A stretch of 32,969 nt of DNA from an uncultured Eubacteriales bacterium (GTDB lineage: Bacteria > Bacillota > Clostridia > Christensenellales > Aristaeellaceae): positions 1 through 32,969 of the forward strand of contig CACZXF010000037.1 in the NCBI GenBank assembly GCA_902785105.1. The letters run 5' to 3'. The notes under the pieces are model-generated. The model worked only from the letters and a program-made list of their open reading frames with translations. It was not told where the DNA came from and searched no databases. The number at the start of each line of letters is the position of its first letter. The stretch's first letter is position 1. Position numbers and translations under genes: made by a program. Below, in pieces: positions 24,098 to 30,536 of this stretch.

Positions 24098-24865
24098 ATG
24101 AAAAATCTGTTTGATCTTACGGGAAAAGTAGCGATCGTCATCGGTGGCAGCCGTGGACTGGGCAGGGGCATGGCCACGGGCCTCCTGAACGCCGGCGCCA
24201 AGGTCGTCATCGCCAGCCGCAGCGCAGAGGCCGTTGAGCAGGCCGCGAAGGAGATGACGGAGGCGTCGGGCAGCGTGTGCCGCGGCATCGCCCTGGACGT
24301 GACCTCGCTGGACGCCATCAAGGCCTTTATCGCAAAGGTGGACGCAGAATTCGGACGCATCGACATCCTGATCAACAGCGCAGGTATCAATGTCCGCAAG
24401 CCCGCCCTTGAGTTTGAGGAGGCCGACTGGGACAAGGTCACCGATACGCAGCTCAAGTATGTGTTCTTCATGGACCAGCAGGTCGGAAAATACATGGTGG
24501 AGCACGGCATTCGCGGCAGGATCATCAACGTGGGCTCCATCTCCTCCATGGTGGGGCTCAAGAACATCGTGGCCTATGTGACCTCCAAGGGCGGCATCCT
24601 CCAGATGACCAAGGCGCTGGCCAACGAGTGGGCACAGTACGGCATCACCGTCAACGCCATCGGCCCCGGCTACTGCTTCACGGAGATGACCCGCCCGCTG
24701 CTGTCCAAGCCCGGCGTGAAGGACAAGTACGAGGAGCGCATTCCCATGGGCCGTCTGGGCGAGCCGGAGGACATGGCGACCACGGCGGTCTACCTGGCCT
24801 CTGACGCTTCGTGCTATGTGACTGGTCAGATGATCTATGTGGACGGCGGCTGGACCATCAACTGA
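24098..24865 (+). CDS. Short-chain dehydrogenase/reductase (gluconate 5-dehydrogenase-like)
   Basis: 255 residues; classical SDR with the nucleotide motif GGSRGLGRG (16-24), NSAG (93-96), catalytic Ser near 147-150 and the Y160-x3-K164 pair in VAYVTSKGG. The start PFAM-like layout, INVGSIS, NAIGPG and the end YVTGQMIYVDGGWTIN resemble gluconate 5-dehydrogenase and 2-deoxygluconate 3-dehydrogenase. The first position is IGGSRG rather than TGGSRG. GGAGAA lies 7 bases before the ATG; 15 bases separate it from the MBL gene. Probably reduces or oxidises a keto/hydroxy group using NAD(P)H; the substrate is open. A hairpin repeat follows at 24974. Confidence 0.9.
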   Translation: MKNLFDLTGKVAIVIGGSRGLGRGMATGLLNAGAKVVIASRSAEAVEQAAKEMTEASGSVCRGIALDVTSLDAIKAFIAKVDAEFGRIDILINSAGINVRKPALEFEEADWDKVTDTQLKYVFFMDQQVGKYMVEHGIRGRIINVGSISSMVGLKNIVAYVTSKGGILQMTKALANEWAQYGITVNAIGPGYCFTEMTRPLLSKPGVKDKYEERIPMGRLGEPEDMATTAVYLASDASCYVTGQMIYVDGGWTIN

Positions 24866-24973
24866 TGTGAAAAGTATTATTATCCCTATCGCGGAGAAGG
24901 CCATAACGAAAACATCGATGTCTGCAACATTTCCCGGCAGCATCAGAAAGTAAAGATCATTCTCTTAAAAAAA

Positions 24974-25090
24974 GCGACACTCTTTCATCGTTCCGCACCG
25001 TGCGGCACTTTGATGGGGTGTCGCCTCTTTCCCCCCACGTGAGCCCCACGTTCATCCTGCCTCGGCTTAACCGGCCGACCAACTGACCAC
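24974..25090 (+). repeat. Hairpin repeat family, copy 2
   Basis: GCGACACTCTTTCATCG and TTTGATGGGGTGTCGC (ending 25024) form the outer stem with a few mismatches, around TTCCGCACCGTGCGG. The tail GTGAGCCCCACGTT matches copy 3, then diverges. It is the most decayed of the three copies and lies 109 bases behind the SDR gene. Confidence 0.7.
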
Positions 25091-25183
25091 GAGCCAAACC
25101 CAGCGTCACGCCTGCGATCGATACCGGTGTGGCGATATCCCGGTATAACCCAATTCGCGATACTCGAAGTAAGTATTATCAGA

Positions 25184-25196
25184 GATACCAGGTATC
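25184..25196. promoter_or_regulatory. Palindrome, candidate HxlR operator
   Basis: GATACC-A-GGTATC is a perfect 13 bp palindrome 15 bases upstream of the -35 box at 25211. A looser pair ATACCGG (25121-25127) / CCGGTAT (25139-25145) with the same half-site lies upstream. The HxlR protein encoded by the second gene of this unit is the obvious candidate binder. Confidence 0.4.
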
Positions 25197-25210
25197 ATCA
25201 AAAATCGTAC

Positions 25211-25239
25211 TTGCGCATCCGAATGAACAGTCGTATAAT
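25211..25239 (+). promoter_or_regulatory. Promoter of the PNPOx/HxlR/radical SAM unit
   Basis: TTGCGC (25211-25216) and TATAAT (25234-25239) are 17 bases apart, 40 bases before the ATG at 25280. Confidence 0.65.
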
Positions 25240-25279
25240 TGAATCGGTTCAGGAAAATGACCAAAGGAGGATGCTTATC

Positions 25280-25681
25280 ATGAGTAATGCTGCAAAAGTC
25301 CACGAGTTTCTGAACAAGGCCCAGACCTTTTACTTTCTGACCACGGATGGCGATCAGCCCAAGGGCCGTCCCTTCGGCTTCCAGATGCTGGTGGATGACA
25401 AGGTGTATTTCGGATGTGGCACCTTTAAGAACGTGTTCAAGCAGCTGACCGCTAATCCCAGGGTAGAGGTTCTGGCCGTTAACGGCGGCGAATTCATGCG
25501 TTATGACGGCGTAGCGAAGGTCGTCAGGGATGACGGGCTGCTCTCGAAGGTGCGGGAGCTCATGCCTCAGATCATGGCGCTTTACGACAAAAACGGCTGG
25601 GAGATGGGCCTGTTCTATCTGGAAAACGGCCATGCGGAGATCCGCGGCATGATGGATCTGAAAGAGGAGTTTGACGTTTAA
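25280..25681 (+). CDS. Pyridoxamine 5'-phosphate oxidase-like flavin protein
   Basis: 133 residues, a small split-barrel protein of the PNPOx-like superfamily that usually binds FMN (or F420/haem in some branches). The pattern FYFLTTDGDQPKGRPFGFQM then KVYFGCGTFKNVFKQLTANP is the typical front half: beta-barrel strand, then the K-x-x-x-x-x-L-xxNP helix. The end is HAEIRGMMDLKEEFDV. The start is fixed by AAAGGAGG 9 bases upstream of the ATG. Its stop overlaps the start of the HxlR gene (TAATG). It probably reduces a small molecule or stores flavin in the cytosol. The precise reaction is unknown, and true PNP oxidase activity is unlikely at this size. Confidence 0.88.
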   Translation: MSNAAKVHEFLNKAQTFYFLTTDGDQPKGRPFGFQMLVDDKVYFGCGTFKNVFKQLTANPRVEVLAVNGGEFMRYDGVAKVVRDDGLLSKVRELMPQIMALYDKNGWEMGLFYLENGHAEIRGMMDLKEEFDV

Positions 25682-26034
25682 TGGCATCTCAAAGCACACT
25701 TGAGGAACGGTTCGGAAAATGCCCCTATGCCACGGCGCAGAGCCTGATCTCCGGCAAGTGGGCCGTGCTGATTCTCTTCTATCTGGAGGACGGGCCAATC
25801 CGTTTCAATGAGTTGCTTCGGAAGATGCCGAAGATGACCCACGCCACGCTGTCCGTTCAGTTGAAAGCATTGGAGGAATACGGCCTGGTCAGGCGCATAC
25901 AATATGAGGCCATTCCGCCCAAGGTGGAGTATTCCCTCACCGACATTGGAAAAAAGTTTCACCCAGTCATTTCCGCGATGGAAGCCTGGGGAAACGAGTA
26001 CATCGCTCAAATGGACGGAGGAAATGACCAATGA
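25681..26034 (+). CDS. HxlR-family winged-helix regulator
   Basis: 117 residues. The family's CPYATAQSLISGKWAVLILF opening, with the conserved cysteine of GKCPY, is followed by the winged helix: FNELLRKMPKMTHATLSVQL, then KALEEYGLVRRIQYEAIPPK and VEYSLTDIGKK. HxlR proteins often sense electrophiles or redox state through that cysteine and act on a neighbouring oxidoreductase. It overlaps the PNPOx-like gene by one base and the radical SAM gene by four (ATGA), so the three are translated together. AGAGGAG stands 11 bases before the ATG. Candidate operators GATACC-A-GGTATC lie upstream of the operon. Confidence 0.93.
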   Translation: MASQSTLEERFGKCPYATAQSLISGKWAVLILFYLEDGPIRFNELLRKMPKMTHATLSVQLKALEEYGLVRRIQYEAIPPKVEYSLTDIGKKFHPVISAMEAWGNEYIAQMDGGNDQ

Positions 26035-26924
26035 GCCTGACTGGAATGGTTTACAGGCCGCCCTACGAGGCAAATTCCCTGCTCTTGCAGGTGACACAGG
26101 GCTGCAGCCACAACAAATGCACCTTCTGCTACATGTACCCGGACGTTCCCTTTTCGGTGTGTCCGGTGGAACAGGTGGCGGCGGACATCGAGGAAGCAAC
26201 ACGTTATTGCCCCGATGTGGAGCGAGTATTCCTGGAGCATGGTGACGCCTTTGTGCTGTCTGCGGATCGCCTGGTGCAGATCGCGGACGCCATTCACGCC
26301 AGGCTGCCCAAAGTGAAGACCATCGCCATGTACGCCTCCATCCAGAACATCCGGCACAAGACAGATGACGACCTGTGCCGCCTGCACGAATGTGGCATCG
26401 ACGGGCTGGACATCGGCGTGGAGAGCGGCCTGGATGCGGCACTGCAATATATGAACAAGGGCCATACGGCGGAAGAAGCAAAGGAACAGCTGCTGCGCCT
26501 GACCGACGCAGGCATCGATTACAGCTTCAACATCATCCTCGGCTGCGGCGGCGAGGAGCTGTGGCGGGAAAACGCCGATGCCACCGCGGCGCTGATCAAC
26601 GCGGTGCAGCCCCATCTGCTGTTCATTGGCACTCTGCACGCCGAGCCTGGATGCAGACTGTATCAGGACATGAAGAGGGGCTTGTTCAGGGAATGCACCT
26701 TCGGTCAGCTGCTTGACGAGCAGGAGCGGCTGATCAGCGGTCTGGAGTTGAAGGACACCATTTATTTTGGCTCCCACCCTTCCAACATTGTACCCATGCA
26801 GGGCAGGCTGCCGAAGCACAAGCAGGCCATGATCGAGGCCGTGCGCGAGAAACGAGAACAACTTCGCCGTCATCTGAATGAGTACCCACAGCGCGGCGGA
26901 GAGGGCTCCATACTGAATCGATAA
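26031..26924 (+). CDS. Radical SAM protein with a CX4CX2C cluster motif
   Basis: 297 residues. The [4Fe-4S] cysteines are C25, C30 and C33 in TQGCSHNKCTFCYMY: spacing CX4CX2C instead of the commoner CX3CX2C, a variant I recall in a Clostridial subgroup. A partial TIM barrel follows, with VFLEHGDAFVLS (the usual GGE-like SAM strand replaced by EHGDAF), IGVESGLDAALQYMNKGHT and NIILGCGGEE. No extra SPASM cysteines are seen. GGAGG precedes the ATG, which overlaps the HxlR stop. The reaction is unknown. Its pairing with a PNPOx-like flavoprotein and a redox-type regulator suggests a modification or detoxification step under oxygen-free conditions (inference). Confidence 0.88.
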   Translation: MSLTGMVYRPPYEANSLLLQVTQGCSHNKCTFCYMYPDVPFSVCPVEQVAADIEEATRYCPDVERVFLEHGDAFVLSADRLVQIADAIHARLPKVKTIAMYASIQNIRHKTDDDLCRLHECGIDGLDIGVESGLDAALQYMNKGHTAEEAKEQLLRLTDAGIDYSFNIILGCGGEELWRENADATAALINAVQPHLLFIGTLHAEPGCRLYQDMKRGLFRECTFGQLLDEQERLISGLELKDTIYFGSHPSNIVPMQGRLPKHKQAMIEAVREKREQLRRHLNEYPQRGGEGSILNR

Positions 26925-26960
26925 TGATTGTCGACGTGTTCCTGCGGAACCCGCTGACCC

Positions 26961-26979
26961 GGAAAACGTTCCGTTTTCC
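26961..26979 (+). terminator. Short hairpin after the radical SAM gene
   Basis: GGAAAACG (26961-26968) pairs with CGTTTTCC (26972-26979) around a 3-base loop. No T-run follows, so it is a weak terminator at best, in the short gap before the nitroreductase. Confidence 0.35.
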
Positions 26980-27015
26980 TAATCATGAATAATTCCAATA
27001 AGGGAGGATACAACC

Positions 27016-27534
27016 ATGGGAGACACTTTGACCACTCTGAAGACGCGGCGCAGCTGCCGCGCCTACAAGCCCGATCACGTTGAAGAAGACAAGCTCAACG
27101 CCATCATTGAAGCCGGGACCTATGCTGCCACCGGCATGGGCAAGCAGTCCCCGATCATCCTGGTCATCAAAGATCAAGCCATACGCGATCAACTGACCAA
27201 GCTCAACGCCGCCGCAATGGGCATGGACATCGACCCCTTCTATGGCGCTCCGGAGCTGCTGGTAGTACTGGCGAACAAGGCCGTCCCGACCTACATATAC
27301 GACGGCAGCCTGGTGATGGGCAACATGATGAACGCCGCCGCCGACCTGGGCGTGGCGAGCTGCTGGATACACCGCGCCAAAGAGGAGTTTGAGAGCGAAG
27401 AGGGTAAGACCATCCTCAAGAAGCTCGGCATCGAGGGCGACTATGAGGGCATCGGCAACCTGATACTCGGCTATGCCGCAAAGCCCGCCGGTAACGCCGC
27501 GCCGAGGAAAGCTGATTACATCTATAGAATTTAG
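27016..27534 (+). CDS. Nitroreductase family protein
   Basis: 172 residues; a compact FMN-dependent NAD(P)H oxidoreductase of the nitroreductase fold. Diagnostic segments: TLKTRRSCRAYKPDHVEEDK (FMN phosphate site), EAGTYAATGMGKQSPIILVI, then YDGSLVMGNMMNAAADLGVA and SCWIHRAKEEF. Short members such as this one reduce nitro-groups, quinones or enones, or serve as iodotyrosine/FMN reductase-like enzymes. The ATG follows GGGAGG by 9 bases. It seems to stand alone, with a hairpin repeat 23 bases behind it. No dedicated regulator adjoins. Its natural substrate is unknown. Confidence 0.92.
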   Translation: MGDTLTTLKTRRSCRAYKPDHVEEDKLNAIIEAGTYAATGMGKQSPIILVIKDQAIRDQLTKLNAAAMGMDIDPFYGAPELLVVLANKAVPTYIYDGSLVMGNMMNAAADLGVASCWIHRAKEEFESEEGKTILKKLGIEGDYEGIGNLILGYAAKPAGNAAPRKADYIYRI

Positions 27535-27556
27535 CACAGGCAGATCACGATATTTT

Positions 27557-27683
27557 GCGACACCCCGTCAAGCTTCCGCACCGTGCGGCGTTTTGATGGG
27601 ATGTCGCCTTTTTCAAGTCCATGTGAGCCCCACGTTTGCCCTGTCGCGGGCTTTCCTGGCCAGTCCGACCATGTCCCATATCA
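27557..27683 (+). repeat. Hairpin repeat family, copy 3
   Basis: GCGACACCCCGTCAAGC and TTTTGATGGGATGTCGC (ending 27607) form the outer stem around TTCCGCACCGTGCGG; CTTTTTC follows, so it could also terminate the nitroreductase transcript. Its tail shares GTGAGCCCCACGTT with copy 2 and GGCCAGTCCGACCATG and CCCATATCA with copy 1. Confidence 0.8.
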
Positions 27684-27832
27684 ACGTCGTGCCCGGGACA
27701 GGGGACAACATGGGAAACAACGCTCCAATAATAATCCTGACTCTTACAGGCAGGCAATCAGCCGTTCCACATCTTTGCTTCTCGGTGGCCCAGCTGGTAG
27801 CGATGCGCATCAAAACACGGGATGAGCTGTGA

Positions 27833-27988
27833 ATAACAGAATTGAACGCCATCCTGGAAAAGCTGAAATTAGCTGAGGAATTCATACGAAAAGCAAGCCA
27901 GGAAGTGCTAAACGACCTGAAAGAGCCGAAGCACTGGCGGAAATATCACGAGCCGGATTATCTCTTCGATATGAATGGCATGTACTGA
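27833..27988 (+). other. Unassigned 51-codon open stretch, probable gene remnant
   Basis: Between a TGA at 27830 and a TGA at 27986 the frame reads ITELNAILEKLKLAEEFIRK, ASQEVLNDLKEPKHWRKYHE and PDYLFDMNGMY. The composition is protein-like (helical, charged), and the upstream part of the same frame ends in FSVAQLVAMRIKTRDEL. There is no ATG with a ribosome site. I do not recognise it. It may be a small protein whose start was lost next to repeat copy 3. The following 27989-28380 is AT-rich and holds only short hairpins. Confidence 0.3.
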
Positions 27989-28016
27989 ACGGAACCCACT
28001 AAACAGACACATGTCT

Positions 28017-28045
28017 TGAAAAAGCCCGAGCATAGGCTCAGGCTT
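28017..28045 (-). terminator. Hairpin with T-run on the minus strand
   Basis: AAGCC-c-GAGC (28022-28031) pairs with GCTC-a-GGCTT (28036-28045). Read on the minus strand it is followed by TTTTTC. No minus-strand gene now ends here, so it may be the terminator of a lost gene. Confidence 0.4.
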
Positions 28046-28382
28046 GTATTGGTATGCTGGATTTGGGCAGAACCCTCTGATACGGAACGGTGGGGGTTAT
28101 AGAGTAAAGGTTAGGCTTCTGTTAATTGTCAGAGTTTTGTACTTGATTTTTCGTTCAGTTCACATTACAATCACCAGGAACGTGTGAAATGATGTCATTG
28201 TTGTCATGCTGTCACAGCATGCTAAAAGCCCCCATATAGCAGCAATTAAGGGATGACGAGACTGTATGCTGCTTGTACCACCAAAAGAAGGATTTCATTT
28301 CAGTGCCATATGAACCGAAGAATGCGGACTATCTGAGACATATGAAATAAGGTTGGCAAACGCAGGATTTATGGAGGAAAAT

Positions 28383-28640
28383 ATGATACGGGAAGTAAAA
28401 CGAGAAGATATACCAACATGCGTTAACTTAATACGGAGCAGCTTTATGACTGTTGCAGATGAGTACGGAATCACAAAGGAAAACGCACCGAGATTTACCG
28501 CATTCGCTATTTCTGATGACAGACTGTATTGGCATATGGATCAAGAACACAGGCCCATGTTTGTTGCTGAAGAGAGCGGTGTTTAATGCGGATACTACTC
28601 TCTCCTGATTCAGGAGATCTGGAGGGCGTATTCAAGAAGA
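28383..28640 (+). pseudogene. Broken GNAT acetyltransferase
   Basis: A good start (ATG behind GGAGG) opens MIREVKREDIPTCVNLIRSS, then FMTVADEYGITKENAPRFTA and YWHMDQEHRPMFVAEESGV, the N-terminal part of a GNAT-family acetyltransferase, and stops at 67 codons (28584-28586). Two frames over, GYYSLLIQE resumes at 28594 exactly where the family has its 'G..GYYSL' strand, then degenerates. The acetyl-CoA site is missing. So a small deletion and frameshift followed by loss of the 3' half inactivated it. The DNA is clearly more AT-rich than the surroundings, which suggests separate origin. Confidence 0.65.
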
Positions 28641-28669
28641 GGGCCGTAAAGGAATGAGACCGGACAGAG

Positions 28670-28705
28670 CAGCAGAACCGCAAGGAGTAATTTGCGGTTC
28701 TGCTG
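28670..28705. terminator. 14 bp hairpin between the broken GNAT and the reductase
   Basis: CAGCAGAACCGCAA (28670-28683) and TTGCGGTTCTGCTG (28692-28705) are perfectly complementary around 8 bases. Neither side has a strong T-run, yet the stem is long enough to separate the convergent genes. Confidence 0.5.
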
Positions 28706-28754
28706 TTCGCTTGGGCATTGAGCTAATGTTGTCTTATAATCAGTTTTGCATCAA

Positions 28755-29324
28755 TCAGGCAAGCAGCCATGCCACCATCTCGTCGGCAGCCTTCAGGTCG
28801 TCGGGTTTCTCCATGATGCTGCCCGGAACATTCGCGTCGCCGGTCACATGCGCCCTGTAGTCCCGGAATCCAGCGGTGGCAAAGCTCTTCAGGTTGGTTT
28901 CCACCATCTGGGTGTACACATCCACCGGACCGAAGCCGGCGAAGAAGTAACCGCCCAGCTTCTTGTCCTTGCGGCCTGCCATGGAGAAGTCGGGCTGGGA
29001 GAAGTCCATAAAGGAGTAGGTGCGGTCAAGGAAGGCCTTGAGCTGGGCCGGGAACTGATCCCAGTGCACAGGCGCGAGGATCAACATCGCATCGCAGGCG
29101 TCGATCTGGGGGATCAGGGCAGTGAAGTCGTCCTTCTGGATGCAGTTGGGGGTGTGCTGGCGCTTGCAGCCATCGCAGGCGAGACAGACGCGAACGTCCT
29201 TTTCGCCGATGTTAAACGTGGAAACCTCAGCCTTGCCCTGGAGCTGCTCCACGATGCGGGCCTCCAGCGCGTAGGAATTGCCCTTTCTCCTCTTGCTGCC
29301 GTTGACGATCAGGATCTTCTTCAT
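28755..29324 (-). CDS. NADPH-dependent FMN reductase / flavodoxin-like protein
   Basis: 189 residues with a flavodoxin fold. MKKILIVNGSKRRKGNSYAL is the FMN phosphate loop (NGSxRxxGNS), then APVHWDQFPAQLKAFLDRTY is the usual 'P.y....p..lK.flDR' segment. A cysteine group C-x2-C-x2-C (CLACDGC) plus NCIQKDD matches iron-sulfur flavoprotein-like or azoreductase-like relatives, which use NAD(P)H to reduce flavins, quinones or azo compounds. GAGGAG lies 9 bases upstream of the ATG. It is divergent from the small secreted protein at 29557, and an Rrf2-type operator overlaps its -10 box. The cysteines may bind a cluster or sense stress (inference). Confidence 0.88.
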   Translation of the reverse strand: MKKILIVNGSKRRKGNSYALEARIVEQLQGKAEVSTFNIGEKDVRVCLACDGCKRQHTPNCIQKDDFTALIPQIDACDAMLILAPVHWDQFPAQLKAFLDRTYSFMDFSQPDFSMAGRKDKKLGGYFFAGFGPVDVYTQMVETNLKSFATAGFRDYRAHVTGDANVPGSIMEKPDDLKAADEMVAWLLA

Positions 29325-29386
29325 GTTATATTGCTCCTCTCAATTTGATGTTGTTGGGCTGGCCGTCTGTGCTGATCAGCCGATGG

Positions 29387-29419
29387 ATGTAATATATCAC
29401 ATTACAACATAGTTGTCAA
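29387..29419 (-). promoter_or_regulatory. Promoter and operator of the flavodoxin-like reductase
   Basis: On the minus strand TTGACA (29419-29414) and TATATT (29396-29391) are 17 bases apart. ATGTAAT (29387-29393), 7 bases, ATTACAA (29401-29407) overlaps the -10 box and matches the perfect site at 29463 at 13 of 14 positions. Confidence 0.7.
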
Positions 29420-29462
29420 TCATTTGGTTACGTCTGATTATTAATCTTTTGTAAAACCATAA

Positions 29463-29500
29463 ATGTAATGATTGACATTACATCAATGCCATGCTATCCT
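29463..29500 (+). promoter_or_regulatory. Promoter and operator of the small secreted protein gene
   Basis: TTGACA (29472-29477) and TATCCT (29495-29500) are 17 bases apart. A perfect inverted repeat ATGTAAT (29463-29469), 7 bases, ATTACAT (29477-29483) covers the -35 box. The Rrf2 protein at 30042 is the likely binder. Confidence 0.7.
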
Positions 29501-29556
29501 TTATCTCAAGATGAAACCTGACAGGTTACATCAAAATATCATTGGAGGATAAAACC

Positions 29557-29997
29557 ATGAAGAAGCTGTTGACCGTTGCCCTGATCGCCCTGATGATCCT
29601 GACTGCCATGACCGCCATCGCCGAGGAAGCGACCACCACTTGGGCCTACGGCGCGCTGCCGCTGAACAACGGCAATGTGGGTACCATCTACTATACCGCT
29701 GCCTACTACCAGCTGGAGGGCATCGTGAATCCCGCAAATCCCGAGTATGCCCCCTATACCGAGGAAGAGATCGCCACCATCGTGGAAGGCGCTGTTGAGG
29801 ATGCCGAGGGCTACCGCTTCGACGCGCCTGCTGATGCCCTGATCGGCATGACCGTCGCCGACACCGAGACCATCTACTGGTATGACGCCGAGAACGCCGC
29901 CGCCATTACCGGCCACGCCGACCCGCTGACCATGGATGTCGAGACCGGTGATTTCGTCACCGCCGAGGGCGAAGCGGTTGCCTCTCCCATCAAATAA
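29557..29997 (+). CDS. Small secreted protein of unknown function, probable Rrf2 target
   Basis: 146 residues. A clear signal peptide (MKKLLTVALIALMILTAMTA-IAEEA) is followed by a short acidic mature domain of about 120 residues: TTTWAYGALPLNNGNVGTIY, YTAAYYQLEGIVNPANPEYA, then TEEEIATIVEGAVEDAEGYR and a Gly/Asp-rich end. No cysteines, no lipobox and no known metal motif are visible. GGAGG lies 8 bases before the ATG; an in-frame TTG at 29542 is less likely. A promoter with a perfect ATGTAAT-N7-ATTACAT site precedes it and an Rrf2 gene follows at 45 bases, so it should be induced with the divergent flavodoxin-like reductase. I do not recognise the family. Confidence 0.82.
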   Translation: MKKLLTVALIALMILTAMTAIAEEATTTWAYGALPLNNGNVGTIYYTAAYYQLEGIVNPANPEYAPYTEEEIATIVEGAVEDAEGYRFDAPADALIGMTVADTETIYWYDAENAAAITGHADPLTMDVETGDFVTAEGEAVASPIK

Positions 29998-30027
29998 TGG
30001 TATAATAGAATCACATATTAAAGTGAT
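29978..30027 (+). promoter_or_regulatory. Promoter of the Rrf2 gene
   Basis: TTGCCT (29978-29983, inside the end of the upstream gene) and TATAAT (30001-30006) are 17 bases apart. ATCAC (30010-30014) and GTGAT (30023-30027) form a weaker palindrome over the start site, perhaps an autoregulatory site. Confidence 0.6.
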
Positions 30028-30041
30028 CTGGAGATGAGTGG

Positions 30042-30482
30042 ATGCGGATTTCAAGCAGGTTTACAGTGGCGCTGCATATCTTTGCCTGTGTGGATGTCTT
30101 TAAGGACGAATACAAGGTGACCAGCGAGTTCCTTGCAGGCAGCATCAATACCAATCCCGTCATCATCCGAAACATACTGTCCCAACTGAGAAACGCCGGA
30201 CTGATCACGGTCGCCAGGGGTACGGGAGGCATTACCGTGAACAAGCCGCTGAATGAGATCACATTCTTTGACGTCTATCAGGCCATCGAGCCAGTGGAGG
30301 GCGGCGACCTGTTCCGCTTCCACGAAGCGCCGAATCCCGCCTGTCCCGTCGGCCGCAACATCCACGCGCTTCTGGACGACAAGCTGAAGGCCATCCAGGG
30401 CGCGATGGAGGACGAGATGCGGAAATACACCCTCGCGGACCTTCGGACGGGGATGCAGGATCTTCTGGCAAAGGAAGAATAA
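30042..30482 (+). CDS. Rrf2-family transcriptional regulator
   Basis: 146 residues. The Rrf2 winged helix is clear: MRISSRFTVALHIFACVDVF, VTSEFLAGSINTNPVIIRNI, LSQLRNAGLITVARGTGGIT and VNKPLNEITFFDVYQAIEP. Only two cysteines (one in NPACPVG) are present, so the three-cysteine cluster site of IscR/NsrR is missing; it belongs with the YwnA-like, non-cluster members. GGAG lies 8 bases before ATG 30042. It sits between its probable targets: the secreted protein and flavodoxin-like reductase upstream and the PNPOx-ferredoxin gene downstream. Its binding sites are most likely the ATGTAAT-N7-ATTACAT pair. The signal may be an electrophile or redox change sensed by a single cysteine (inference). Confidence 0.93.
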   Translation: MRISSRFTVALHIFACVDVFKDEYKVTSEFLAGSINTNPVIIRNILSQLRNAGLITVARGTGGITVNKPLNEITFFDVYQAIEPVEGGDLFRFHEAPNPACPVGRNIHALLDDKLKAIQGAMEDEMRKYTLADLRTGMQDLLAKEE

Positions 30483-30536
30483 ACCAAGGGAACTCCGGTG
30501 CGTCTGACATCGGGGTTCTTTTGAAAGGAGCAATTC

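Noticed and set aside
28205-28221. Palindrome CATGCTG-TCA-CAGCATG
   Set aside because: A 7 bp stem with a 3-base loop in an AT-rich gap with no gene or T-run nearby. Too little to call an operator or terminator.
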